Assembly (NCBI GenBank): GCA_019114515.1
Contig: DXFH01000012.1
Location: 1-37,097 of the forward strand
Source: Candidatus Limosilactobacillus merdigallinarum
Lineage (GTDB): Bacteria > Bacillota > Bacilli > Lactobacillales > Lactobacillaceae
Reading direction: 5' to 3'
DNA: 37,097 nt
In this document: piece by piece, positions 8,328 through 17,002 of the stretch
Layout: each line of letters opens with the position of its first letter
Position numbering within the stretch: position 1 is the first letter of the stretch
Translations under genes and position numbers: made by a program
The notes under the pieces: model-generated
What the model was told of the DNA's origin: nothing
Seen by the model: the letters and a program-made list of their open reading frames with translations, nothing else
Database searches by the model: none

Positions 8328-9035
8328 ATGAATAGAGAAACACCATCGTCTGAACAACGACGACACTATCTAAACAAGGGGTTCCTGATTGCTGATGCTA
8401 CTATTGCGATCTTGATAGCACTATATTTTGTCTGGATGGACTTTAAGCCGGAAATCATCCTCTTATTGCACTATTCACCACATAATCGGGCCACCTTATT
8501 GCGCTTAATTCGTTCGCACGGCTTGGCTGATATGGCGCTATTAACCATCATCATCGCGTTGATGAATGCTATCCCGGGTCTTTCTAATTCCGTTATCTGC
8601 ATCTTTGCGGGATTATGTTATGGACCGTTCTTAGGGCTTTTGGTCAACTGGGTCGGCAATATCCTGGGGAATTGCATGGTCGCTGCCCTCATCCGCAAGC
8701 TGCATTTCTCCAAGCAGTTCAGACGGCGACCGCTGTTAAACGAATTAATGTCGTTTAAATACCCTTCAATTGGTTTAACCCTCGGCTACATGATTCCCAT
8801 CATCCCCAGTGTGCTAGTTAACTATGCGGTGGTTCAAATGAAAATCAGCCGCGTCCAGTTTATTCTTATGGTGATTGTGGGTATGCTGCCGACATCATTT
8901 TTATATGCTTTTGGTGGCGATGCGATTTTCAAGGGCGACTTAAAACGAATTATTGCTGCTGTTGTGGCCATTCTATTGATCCTGATCTTGTTTACCCTAA
9001 TTCATCACCGTCAGGATGCCAAAGCAGTGGAATAA
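8328..9035 (+). CDS. VTT-domain (TVP38/TMEM64, DedA-like) membrane protein
   Basis: A 235-aa integral membrane protein with about five hydrophobic segments. The VTT/SNARE-associated core is recognisable in LMNAIPGLSNSVICIFAG, GPFLGLLVNWVGNILGN and GYMIPIIPSVLVNYAVVQMK, with conserved prolines and glycines in the re-entrant parts. DedA/TVP38 proteins are linked to lipid flipping and membrane homeostasis; the substrate here is unknown. I take ATG 8328, six nt after GAGGGGG, rather than the in-frame TTG at 8313, which would place the ribosome site inside the gene. It is the second gene after the DUF2075 ATPase and ends at a hairpin terminator. Confidence 0.8.
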   Translation: MNRETPSSEQRRHYLNKGFLIADATIAILIALYFVWMDFKPEIILLLHYSPHNRATLLRLIRSHGLADMALLTIIIALMNAIPGLSNSVICIFAGLCYGPFLGLLVNWVGNILGNCMVAALIRKLHFSKQFRRRPLLNELMSFKYPSIGLTLGYMIPIIPSVLVNYAVVQMKISRVQFILMVIVGMLPTSFLYAFGGDAIFKGDLKRIIAAVVAILLILILFTLIHHRQDAKAVE

Positions 9036-9053
9036 TTAATCAGCTAAGACAAG

Positions 9054-9097
9054 AAAGGCGTCAAGTATTCGGAATTTTCGAACGCTTGGCGCCTTTT
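9054..9097. terminator. Bidirectional hairpin terminator, repeat-family copy 2
   Basis: AAAGGCGTCAAG pairs with CTTGGCGCCTTT (one G-U) around an inner TTCG/CGAA. It lies between the convergent VTT gene and uvrA paralogue, and shares sequence with the hairpin at 5054-5098. Confidence 0.8.
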
Positions 9098-9122
9098 AAT
9101 CGGTATAGCCTAACTGACCTGC

Positions 9123-11639
9123 TTATTGCTGGTATGCTTGCCAGAATTCTGCCAGATACTTAGTCGTTAATGAACGTGGATCTTTAATCAACTCAGCTGG
9201 CGTCCCGGCAGCTACAATGCGGCCACCATTACTGCCGCCACGAGGGCCTAAATCAATCAAGTAATCCGCATTTGCCATCAGATTCATATCGTGTGTGATG
9301 ATGACAATCGTGGCTCCCTGTTTAATCAAGCCCTGCATCACTTCTAGCAAAGTGCGCACATCTAAAGGGTGCAGACCAATTGATGGCTCATCAAAAACAA
9401 ACAGCGTGGTCTTCTGCTGCCGGTTTAAATGCTTAACCAGCTTTAGGCGCTGTGCCTCCCCACCGGATAAGGTTGGCGTATCTTCACCCAGATGCAGGTA
9501 AGATAGTCCGACTTGATCCAGCAGCTTTAATTCACGTTCAATCGACGGTACCGCCCTAAAAATCGGCAAAGCCTCACGCACATCCAGTTTCAACAAATCA
9601 ACGATGGAATAATCATGCCATTTCACTTGTTGGATATCCTGGTTGTACCGGTCGCCATGACATGTCGGGCACGTCTGCTGCATATCTGGCAAGTATTGGA
9701 TGTCCATCGTCACGACACCTGTACCGCCACAGGTAGGACACGCCCCCTGTTTGTTATTGTACGAGAAGTAAGAAGCCGTGTAGCGGCGTTTCTTTGCTTC
9801 GGGCTGGGCGGCAAATAGCTTCCGCAAATGATCCATGATGCTGGTGTAAGTAGCCACCGTTGACCGCGTCGACTTACCAATTGGTGCGGCGTCAACACTG
9901 ACTACTGACTTCAATGGTGATTTTAGCATTACTACCTGCTTAGGCAGCGGCTGCTTCTTTGCTTGTGCCTGAATGGCCGGTACTAGACTGTCTAAAATCA
10001 GTGAAGTCTTGCCGGCCCCGGAAAAGCCAGTTACCGTCGTAATTTGGTTTAGCGGAATTTGGGCAGTCACATCTTTTAGGTTGAAGTAATTTTTGACTTC
10101 AAAATCAATCTTTCCCTTAACCTGCGGCGCAATGTCGTCAGTGGTTTTAATCGTGGCGGTCCCATTCAAAAACGGGCCAATCAACGAGTGCTGATCATGA
10201 CACAATTGCTGCGGATTTCCCTTGGCAACGATTGTCCCGCCTTCGTTACCAGAGCCGGGACCAATTTCAATTACCCAGTCAGCTGCCTTAATAATATCGA
10301 TATTGTGATCGACAACGACTAGCGAATTGCCCTGGTCAACCAAGGAGCGAAAGACTGACAATAACCCGGCCACGTTATCAGGGTGCAAGCCGATTGACGG
10401 CTCATCCAAGACATACAGTACCCCCGTGGTCTGAGTCCGCAATGTCCGAGCTAACTGAATCCGTTGCAGCTCACCGGTGGACAAGGTATTACCATTCCGG
10501 GAAAGCGTTAAGTAATCAAGACCGAGTTCTAAAAGAACCCGCAGATTATCATCCATTTCGGTAAAAAGTGAATGCGCCATCTCATTCATGTTCGCGGGCA
10601 ACTCTTTCTTAACCTTCTTTTCCCAGTCCGGCAATTGGCCAAGAGTTAACTGGGTAACCTGCGCAATGTTCAGGCCACCCGCCAACTGCTGGAGCCGGTC
10701 CGGCTTTAAGCGCGTCCCATGACAAACGGGACAGGTCGAGAAGGTAAAGAATTGGTTAATCCGGGCCTGGGAGCGATCACTCTTGCTTGTCCGTGCCGAT
10801 TCGGTCACCGCGTCATGCGCGTTTTCATATAATGCATTGAAGTCATGAAAGACCCGTCCAGTGCCAGAACGAAAGTCCATCTTAAACTTCTTTCGCGGAC
10901 CGTTAAGGACAAAATTCTTTTCCTTATCCGTTAGGTCCTTATAAGGTACATTGACCCGGATACCCGCTTGTTCGGCAACACTGGGCATAAAATTACGGCC
11001 CGGCAAATGCCACGAAGCCACTGCGCCTTCATTTAAAGTCCGGTTTTCATCTAAAATCAGCTTACTATCATCAACAGCCCTTACTTTACCCGTACCCTGA
11101 CAGTTATCACAGGCACCATCCGAATTAAAGGCAAAGTCCTCGGCAGAGAATGCCCGGAATTGAGCACCGCACACGGGACAGGTTAATATCCCCATGTCGT
11201 GGCCCTGCTTAGCCATCTGTACCGCTGTCTTAAGGCTGGGCTTTAAACGGTGACCATTCGGACAAACCGGCGATCCTAGACGCGAGAAAATCAGGCGAAC
11301 CACATTGAAAATTTCACTCATGGTCCCCACCGTTGCTCGCTCTGATGGAATACTCGGCCGTTGATGCAGCGCTAACGCGGACGGAATATGCTTCACTGAC
11401 TGTACATCTGCCTGGTTGCCCAGCTTGATCCGGCGTCGCGTATAGGTCGACAATGCCTCTAGGTAGCGCCGCGAGCCTTCTTCATACAGGATGCCCATTG
11501 CTAAAGATGATTTACCGGACCCAGAAAGGCCAGAAATCGCCACAAATTGATGCAGTGGAATATCAACATCGATGTTTTTTAAATTGTGGACTTTGCCACC
11601 ACGGACCTCAATCTTAGTCGGCAAGTTAGTCGCACTCAT
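9123..11639 (-). CDS. UvrA-like ABC ATPase (class II, UvrA2 type)
   Basis: A cytoplasmic tandem-ABC protein of 838 aa, against about 940 for canonical UvrA. The first ATPase half has Walker A SGLSGSGKSS and signature LSTGELQRIQLA; the second has TGFSGAGKTS and LSGGEAQRLKLVKHL. Two zinc-binding insertions remain (CPNGH...CPVC followed by CDNCQGTGKV, and CPTCGGTGVV...CPTCHGDRY). The segment between the first Walker A and CPNGH is short, which suggests that the UvrB-binding domain of canonical UvrA is missing, as in class II UvrA proteins linked to drug or DNA-damage tolerance. Start ATG 11639 has AAGGA nine nt upstream. The next gene on the same strand, the oxidoreductase, ends 46 bases upstream. 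Confidence 0.85.
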   Translation of the reverse strand: MSATNLPTKIEVRGGKVHNLKNIDVDIPLHQFVAISGLSGSGKSSLAMGILYEEGSRRYLEALSTYTRRRIKLGNQADVQSVKHIPSALALHQRPSIPSERATVGTMSEIFNVVRLIFSRLGSPVCPNGHRLKPSLKTAVQMAKQGHDMGILTCPVCGAQFRAFSAEDFAFNSDGACDNCQGTGKVRAVDDSKLILDENRTLNEGAVASWHLPGRNFMPSVAEQAGIRVNVPYKDLTDKEKNFVLNGPRKKFKMDFRSGTGRVFHDFNALYENAHDAVTESARTSKSDRSQARINQFFTFSTCPVCHGTRLKPDRLQQLAGGLNIAQVTQLTLGQLPDWEKKVKKELPANMNEMAHSLFTEMDDNLRVLLELGLDYLTLSRNGNTLSTGELQRIQLARTLRTQTTGVLYVLDEPSIGLHPDNVAGLLSVFRSLVDQGNSLVVVDHNIDIIKAADWVIEIGPGSGNEGGTIVAKGNPQQLCHDQHSLIGPFLNGTATIKTTDDIAPQVKGKIDFEVKNYFNLKDVTAQIPLNQITTVTGFSGAGKTSLILDSLVPAIQAQAKKQPLPKQVVMLKSPLKSVVSVDAAPIGKSTRSTVATYTSIMDHLRKLFAAQPEAKKRRYTASYFSYNNKQGACPTCGGTGVVTMDIQYLPDMQQTCPTCHGDRYNQDIQQVKWHDYSIVDLLKLDVREALPIFRAVPSIERELKLLDQVGLSYLHLGEDTPTLSGGEAQRLKLVKHLNRQQKTTLFVFDEPSIGLHPLDVRTLLEVMQGLIKQGATIVIITHDMNLMANADYLIDLGPRGGSNGGRIVAAGTPAELIKDPRSLTTKYLAEFWQAYQQ

Positions 11640-11685
11640 TTTTCCACTTCCTTAAAAAGAGGCTTAACCGCCCCGATTATTTTAA

Positions 11686-12243
11686 TTACTTTTCATTGAT
11701 GCCATCACGCGGCTGTACTGGCAGCGGACCTGCCGTTTGCAAGTAGTCAACGTAGGCCTGTGCCCGCTTTTGCAAATCTGCATCCGTCTGGCACAGGTCC
11801 GCATAGCTAATGAACGGCACACAGAATTTGGTTTGAATCAGGTGATTCGTTGCCTGGTATGGGCGTAACAATTCAGGTCCCAAATAGAAATGACGGCCGT
11901 TACGCTGGTAAGCCTGCTTGGGCGAACCCGTGGAAACAGCTAACAGCCACTCATGATCTTTAATTGCGTTGCCACCGTTGTAAGCCCAGTTGCCAGTGAA
12001 CACATCATCTTCATACTGTTTCATCAAGGCTGGACTAGAGTACCAATAGAATGGGAATTGAAAGGCAATCCGGTCAGTGTCTGCTAGCACTTGACGTTCT
12101 TGTTCTACGTCAATCTTAAAATCGGGATACAAATCATAAATATTCCGTACCTCGATGCCTGCTTGCTCAGCAGCGTTGGCTAATGCTTTATTTACCCGTG
12201 ATTGATCCATGTGTGGGTGAAAGAGAAATATCCGTGTTGTCAT
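11686..12243 (-). CDS. NAD(P)H-dependent flavodoxin-fold oxidoreductase
   Basis: A 185-aa protein of the NQO/KefF/MdaB-like flavodoxin fold. The N-terminal TRIFLFHPHMDQSRVNKAL is the FMN/FAD phosphate-binding strand and loop, IAFQFPFYWYSSPALMKQY the conserved flavin-contacting motif, and WLLAVSTGSPKQAYQRNG the next strand. Such enzymes reduce quinones or nitroaromatics using NAD(P)H, or regulate K+ efflux systems. Which one applies is not visible. I choose ATG 12243, seven nt after GAGGAG, over the GTG at 12258, which lies before that ribosome site. It precedes the UvrA2 gene on the same strand and may be cotranscribed with it, possibly as a stress or detoxification pair. Confidence 0.8.
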   Translation of the reverse strand: MTTRIFLFHPHMDQSRVNKALANAAEQAGIEVRNIYDLYPDFKIDVEQERQVLADTDRIAFQFPFYWYSSPALMKQYEDDVFTGNWAYNGGNAIKDHEWLLAVSTGSPKQAYQRNGRHFYLGPELLRPYQATNHLIQTKFCVPFISYADLCQTDADLQKRAQAYVDYLQTAGPLPVQPRDGINEK

Positions 12244-12313
12244 ATTGTCACTCCTCACTTACAAATTGATAGTTCTATCATCATTCTGCACTGCTGCTTG
12301 GGTAAAAGCAAAT

Positions 12314-12363
12314 AAAAGGGAGCGTGACAGAAGTCCATTACGACTTCGTAGTCACACTCCCTT
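12314..12363 (-). terminator. Hairpin terminator of the yjeM-like gene
   Basis: Stem GGGAG(C)GTGAC...GTCACACTCCC plus an inner GAAGTC/GACTTC with a small bulge. On the minus strand it is followed by TTTTATTT. Located 25 bases after the permease stop. Confidence 0.75.
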
Positions 12364-12387
12364 AATCATATTAATCTGCAACGTCTA

Positions 12388-13881
12388 TTAGTCTTCCAAG
12401 TGGTGACGACGTGCTTGAACATCGTAGAAGATCCAAGCAACGGCACCAAAGAAGACAGGACCAAAGATCGTCCAGAAGGCTGTCTGCCAGTCGCCGGTAA
12501 TAATTGGGGCGATGCAGGTAAAGATAATCCCGAAAGAAACGATCAGGCAAACAAAGATAGAAACGATGTTTGTCGTTGTCTTTGACTTGAAGAAGACGAA
12601 TGGCCGTGCTAAGTCAGTCCGCTTCTTGAAGAATGGGAACACACCAGCAATGAACAGGTATGGCATTGAGTTAGTAACGTTGGCCATGTTGGTCAAGATT
12701 TGGTAGAAGTCTTGAGCACCAGAACCACCGAAGGCAACCCCAAAGATGATCAGACAAATAACTACACATTGAATACCCATCGCAAAAGCAGGCATACCAT
12801 GCTTGTTCAGCGTAGTAACCCGTTTTGGCCACAAACGGGGGTCAGAACCAAGGATTAAGGCTTTGACTGGTGAGTAAATCATAACGAAGAAGGAACCAAC
12901 GTAGGCAAAGAACATTCCCAGACCAGTAAACCGGGCCATGAATGAGCCGATAGCCAATGAGGCACCATGTGATAAACCAAGTGCATTACCCATCACAACA
13001 CCGGCGTTGCTCATCATGACATAGGAAATGTTACCTAAGTTAACTTCCTTGCCACCCAGAACTTTTTGCCAGTTAGTAGAAATACCCCACATGAAAATCA
13101 TAATGGCGTATAAAAAGGTAATGACAATCATGGAAATAACCATGGCCTTTGGGAATGTCTTCTTAGGGTCCTTAATTGAATCCATCAAAGTACCAATTGA
13201 TTCCAAACCACCATAAGCAAAAATAGCATAGATAACAAAGGATAAAGTAGTAATCGTGGACTGGAAATTAGGGTTTGGTGACTTGAAGAATGAAGAAACC
13301 CCGTGAATTGGCTGCAGCACAACACCATGCTGAGCAATCCAAGTAACAATTGAAATCAGCACAAACAAGACGGTCAAGATGGAAACCATTGTCCCACCAA
13401 AAGTACCAACCTTGGCGATCTTATCAACCCCATGGCTGGCAGTAATCGTAACGAAGATCACCCATAAGATGGCCAGTACACCAACGAACTGGGTAGCTGA
13501 CATTCCTAAGAATGACCACTTTTGCGTCTGGTCAGAACCAGAAATTAACGTTGAAAGTGGGATCCATACCTTGGAAGCCGTGGAAACCATCCAGACAATC
13601 CATGCAGACATCCAGATAAAGGTACCGATGAAAGCAACCCGCTTGCTTCCGCCTGCTTCTAGCCAGGAATAAATCCCCCCTTCTGCTTTAGGCAACGCAG
13701 AACCATATTCGGCAATCATCATCGCAATTGGTAAGAAGAAGACAATTGCGGCAACAACGTACCATAAGATGGAAGCATAGCCCATTTGATAAAAGGCAAC
13801 TGGTGAGTTGGCAAACCCGAACACGGTGGTAAAGATCATCATGATCAGAGAGAACAACCCGATTTGCTTCTTTGTTGACAT
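12388..13881 (-). CDS. yjeM: APC-family amino-acid permease, YjeM-like
   Basis: A 497-aa transporter with about 12-13 membrane segments from the APC superfamily, glutamate/GABA-antiporter (GadC/YjeM) branch. The first helix region KKQIGLFSLIMMIFTTVFGFAN contains the unwound substrate-binding turn typical of this group. ALPKAEGGIYSWLEAGG and the helix 6 region IYAIFAYGGLESIGTLMDSIKDPKKTFPKA are family hallmarks. Substrate is unknown. The start is ATG 13881, eight nt after AAAGGAG; the longer in-frame reading from TTG 13914 lacks a ribosome site. It is flanked by its own terminator and a 250-base divergent promoter region. Confidence 0.82.
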   Translation of the reverse strand: MSTKKQIGLFSLIMMIFTTVFGFANSPVAFYQMGYASILWYVVAAIVFFLPIAMMIAEYGSALPKAEGGIYSWLEAGGSKRVAFIGTFIWMSAWIVWMVSTASKVWIPLSTLISGSDQTQKWSFLGMSATQFVGVLAILWVIFVTITASHGVDKIAKVGTFGGTMVSILTVLFVLISIVTWIAQHGVVLQPIHGVSSFFKSPNPNFQSTITTLSFVIYAIFAYGGLESIGTLMDSIKDPKKTFPKAMVISMIVITFLYAIMIFMWGISTNWQKVLGGKEVNLGNISYVMMSNAGVVMGNALGLSHGASLAIGSFMARFTGLGMFFAYVGSFFVMIYSPVKALILGSDPRLWPKRVTTLNKHGMPAFAMGIQCVVICLIIFGVAFGGSGAQDFYQILTNMANVTNSMPYLFIAGVFPFFKKRTDLARPFVFFKSKTTTNIVSIFVCLIVSFGIIFTCIAPIITGDWQTAFWTIFGPVFFGAVAWIFYDVQARRHHLED

Positions 13882-14132
13882 CTCTTTCGCTCCTTTATTA
13901 GAAAATAATAACAATCCTTAATAAATATTATACGACTATTTTACAATTTATGCCCGAAAATGTTGAATTAACGAGATAATTGGCCGAATTTATTTTAAAA
14001 CTTAATTCACAACATTTTCTAATGCAGTTTGCTTAATATTATTAAGTAAATTTATTCACATCTATCCAGACAATGTCTAAAATGAATGGTATCGTTTAGG
14101 TAGTAAATTTATTTGAGAAAGTGTGATTTTTT

Positions 14133-14528
14133 ATGAAAATGCGCCGTATTGACCATATCGTGTTAACCGTTAGTGATTTAGAGCGTTCGCGCCGCTTTTA
14201 CCACGAGGTCTTCGATATGCCCGTCATTGATGAGCAAACGACTGATGAGGTCGTTACCCTGCGTTGTGGCCACCAATTAATTCGTCTGCAAACCGTCGAT
14301 CGGGATCAAAAAGCCTTACAAGCCGACAAGCCAACCGTGGGCGCAGCTGACCTGTGCTTAGTTTCCGGAGACGACGTTAACGAGACTTTGCACCACTTTA
14401 AATCCTATTATGTTGATGTGGTTGCTGGTCCCGTGACTAAGCACGGTTCCGAAGGTGAAATGACCTCTATTTACCTGCGTGACCCTGACAAAAACCTGAT
14501 TGAAATTGCTTTCTACAAAAATAAGTAA
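14133..14528 (+). CDS. VOC-family (glyoxalase/bleomycin-resistance fold) protein
   Basis: A 131-aa single VOC module made of two beta-alpha-beta-beta-beta repeats. Repeat one begins RRIDHIVLTVSDLERSRRFYHEVFDM, with His at residue 8 as a probable metal ligand. Repeat two begins AADLCLVSGDDVNETLHHFK and ends SIYLRDPDKNLIEIAFYK, where the Glu is the other typical ligand. Such proteins include glyoxalase I, fosfomycin- and bleomycin-resistance proteins and dioxygenases. The reaction cannot be assigned here. The ribosome site (GAGAAAGTG) is weak. The following GNAT gene has its own promoter, so the two are adjacent but probably separate units. Confidence 0.8.
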   Translation: MKMRRIDHIVLTVSDLERSRRFYHEVFDMPVIDEQTTDEVVTLRCGHQLIRLQTVDRDQKALQADKPTVGAADLCLVSGDDVNETLHHFKSYYVDVVAGPVTKHGSEGEMTSIYLRDPDKNLIEIAFYKNK

Positions 14529-14533
14529 AGTGG

Positions 14534-14563
14534 TTGTCTAAATGATATTGGACAATTTATAAT
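14534..14563 (+). promoter_or_regulatory. Promoter of the GNAT gene
   Basis: TTGTCT (14534-14539), 18-nt spacer, TATAAT (14558-14563). It lies 37 bases before the ATG of the acetyltransferase. Confidence 0.6.
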
Positions 14564-14599
14564 TAATACGAACATTAACTATGAACGGAGGTTTCAACT

Positions 14600-15124
14600 A
14601 TGGGTGAAGCTATTTACATGCGTAAAGCTACGCTAGATGACCTGGATGCCGTTTGGGAAATCATCCAGAATGCCAAAAAATTATTAAAGGAAGACGGCAG
14701 TGAGCAGTGGCAAAGCGGCTATCCCTCTCGTTTGAGCATGGAGCAAGATATTGAAGCTAATTCCTGCTACCTCTTAATGTACGGCGACAAGATCGTGGGT
14801 ACTGGTACTTTGATGCTGCAAGGTGATACCCACTATGCTTACATCGTTGATGGTAAGTGGAACCGTCCAGGTCACCCATTTGCAACGATCAACCGGATTG
14901 CCATTACTTCCGGCTACCGGGGCAAGCACTTTGCTAACTACATTATGTCTACTCTGATTAGTATTGCCTACGGACATGGCGTTCGTAACATCCGGATTTC
15001 TACTCACGAATTGAACAAGCGGGTACACAACTTAGTATTAAACTTCGGCTTTGTACAGCGTGGTAAGGTTTACACCGGTCCAACTGACAAGGATATTCGG
15101 AACGCATACGAATTGAACATGTAG
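14600..15124 (+). CDS. GNAT-family N-acetyltransferase
   Basis: A 174-aa acetyl-CoA-dependent transferase. The GNAT fold is visible as MRKATLDDLDAVWEIIQ at the start, the central beta strands CYLLMYGDKIVGTGTLML, the acetyl-CoA-binding region INRIAITSGYRGKHFANYIMSTLI (R/Q-x-x-G-x-G/A pattern as YRGKHFA), and the C-terminal strand NLVLNFGFVQRGKVY. The acceptor could be a small amine, an antibiotic or a protein N-terminus. The start has CGGAGG about eight nt upstream and a clear promoter, and the gene ends in a hairpin terminator. Confidence 0.82.
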   Translation: MGEAIYMRKATLDDLDAVWEIIQNAKKLLKEDGSEQWQSGYPSRLSMEQDIEANSCYLLMYGDKIVGTGTLMLQGDTHYAYIVDGKWNRPGHPFATINRIAITSGYRGKHFANYIMSTLISIAYGHGVRNIRISTHELNKRVHNLVLNFGFVQRGKVYTGPTDKDIRNAYELNM

Positions 15125-15160
15125 CGTTAGACATGTTATTTAATGAAGAGAATATGTTTT

Positions 15161-15212
15161 AGGGAGTGAAAGCCCGCCTGCTGATCCAGCAGACTGCGCC
15201 CACTCCTTTTTC
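15161..15212 (+). terminator. Terminator after the GNAT gene
   Basis: GGAGTG pairs with CACTCC around an inner CTGCTG-ATC-CAGCAG hairpin, followed by TTTTTCTTT. It lies between the GNAT stop and the ribosome site of the aarF-like gene. Confidence 0.7.
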
Positions 15213-15227
15213 TTTGCGGAGGAGAAT

Positions 15228-16949
15228 ATGGCAGTAAGTATTTCAAAAAGTGAACGCCTCAGTGAAATCCTAAAGATCATGCGGCGCCACCAGTTTCTAC
15301 ATAACTTTTATCACCAAACTAATCCCGAGGAAGTCTTAGCTGCCTTTCAGGAGTTAGGTCCGACTTTCATTAAAATGGGGCAGCTGATTTCTACCCGTCC
15401 GGACCTGGTTTCCCCTGCCTACATCAAAGCCTTAAGCAAGCTACAGGATCAAGTGCCGGCTGACTCATACGAGACCGTTTGCCAAGTCTTCAGGAATAAT
15501 ACGGGGCACTTGCCAGAAGAGCTCTTCGCCAATTTTGATTATGAACCCTTTGCTTCGGCCTCTGTCGGTCAATGCCACTATGCGACCTTAAAGGATGGTA
15601 CTAAAGTGGTAGTGAAAGTTCAGCACCCCGCAGTCGACCAGCTGATTAAAGCCGATTTAGCCCTTTTTAGGCGGGCCATTAAGTTGCTGAAGTATGTACC
15701 TGGCAAACTGACGGTTGTCGACTTTAACCAGGTGTTGGAAGAATTAAGCAACTCCTTGCTAAGCGAAGTCAACACCATGCAGGAAGCTGTGTGGGGCCAA
15801 GAGTTTTATCGTTATAACAATGATGACGGCATCATCCGTGTCCCCAAAGTCTACTTAGATCACTGTCATCCCCAGATTTTGGTCAACGAAACCATGCCTG
15901 GTAAATCCATCAAGTACTTGGTCGCACAAAAAAAGCCCCAAGCTAAAGAAGAAGCGCAGCAATGGACCGGCGAGCGAAAGACGATTGCCGAAACGCTGGT
16001 GCGTAATTTTATCAAGCAAGTATTTGTCGACCACTTCTTCCATGCGGATCCGCATCCAGGTAACATCCTTTTCTACCGGGCACCTAAGCAAAACGCGCTG
16101 GCTAAGCCTCAGGAAGTTAAGCGGGAGTTCGGCGACGTGACTGTCCATTTAAGTACGCAAACCGTCCTGCCCCCTTACCGCTTGGTCTACTTAGACTTTG
16201 GTATGATGGGCCGCTTATCCAGTGCCATGGCTGACGGGATCGCCCAGATTATTTTGGCGGTGGCTAGCCAAGACGAATATGGCGCTGCCCAAGCGGTACT
16301 CAATGTCTGCAACCGTACCGGCGAGGTGGACGAACAAAGTTTTTCCCGTGATTTCGCTCGCTTTATCCAGCCCTACCTGCACACACCCCTCGCCCAGATT
16401 GACATGGGCCAGTTAATCTTCTCCATTACCCAGCTATGTCAGGGCCACCACCTGCAATTACGCTCAGAAGTTACTTTGCTGTTTAAGGCGTTTGGCAGTC
16501 TGGAAATGATGGTCGCCAAGCTGGACCCCGATATTTCGATGATGAGTGTCGCCCGCCCCTTTGCAATGCGTTGGTTCAAAGAGCATTATCAATTCAAGGA
16601 CTCCTTAGCCCACCATGCTCACCAGGGATATTCCGCATTAATTGCCGGAGCACAGATTCCGACCAAAACCAATCGTTTGTTAGAACAACTGTTGAATGGC
16701 CAAGCAAAGGTTAATTTGCATTATGTCGGCCAAAGCAAGGTGCTCGACAAAATTAACCGCCTGCTCAACCGGTTACTAATTGTCATCATGCTTGCATCAC
16801 TAATTATGTCGTCATCCATTCTAGTGGTTGGTTCCAGCGCCCACCCCATCATCTATAAGCTAGGAGTCGCCGGATGGATTTGGGCCATTGTCATTACGGC
16901 AATCTTGCTAATCAAAAATGCCTACGACTCATGGCATCGCAGGCATTAA
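15228..16949 (+). CDS. ABC1/AarF/UbiB-family atypical kinase-like membrane protein
   Basis: A 573-aa member of the ABC1 (ADCK/UbiB) family of atypical kinases. Diagnostic motifs are the KxGQ motif in FIKMGQLISTRPDL, ASASVGQCH (Ala-rich nucleotide loop), KVVVKVQHP (ATP-binding Lys), ADPHPGNILF (catalytic loop) and YLDFGMMGRL (metal-binding DFG). Two C-terminal hydrophobic helices anchor it. In other bacteria UbiB supports ubiquinone synthesis. No quinone genes are in this window, and most lactobacilli lack the pathway, so the role may concern lipid handling or menaquinone uptake. The start ATG 15228 has GGAGGAG. It ends at a terminator shared with the convergent copY-like gene. Confidence 0.85.
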   Translation: MAVSISKSERLSEILKIMRRHQFLHNFYHQTNPEEVLAAFQELGPTFIKMGQLISTRPDLVSPAYIKALSKLQDQVPADSYETVCQVFRNNTGHLPEELFANFDYEPFASASVGQCHYATLKDGTKVVVKVQHPAVDQLIKADLALFRRAIKLLKYVPGKLTVVDFNQVLEELSNSLLSEVNTMQEAVWGQEFYRYNNDDGIIRVPKVYLDHCHPQILVNETMPGKSIKYLVAQKKPQAKEEAQQWTGERKTIAETLVRNFIKQVFVDHFFHADPHPGNILFYRAPKQNALAKPQEVKREFGDVTVHLSTQTVLPPYRLVYLDFGMMGRLSSAMADGIAQIILAVASQDEYGAAQAVLNVCNRTGEVDEQSFSRDFARFIQPYLHTPLAQIDMGQLIFSITQLCQGHHLQLRSEVTLLFKAFGSLEMMVAKLDPDISMMSVARPFAMRWFKEHYQFKDSLAHHAHQGYSALIAGAQIPTKTNRLLEQLLNGQAKVNLHYVGQSKVLDKINRLLNRLLIVIMLASLIMSSSILVVGSSAHPIIYKLGVAGWIWAIVITAILLIKNAYDSWHRRH

Positions 16950-16969
16950 TAAATAGAAATATTTTAATC

Positions 16970-17002
16970 AAAAGGCTATGCGCTTTGTTGCATAGCTTTT
17001 TT
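16970..17002. terminator. Bidirectional terminator between aarF-like gene and copY-like gene
   Basis: AAAGGCTATGC pairs with GCATAGCTTTTTT, T-run on the plus side, A-run on the other; it abuts the stop of the copY-like gene. Confidence 0.75.
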
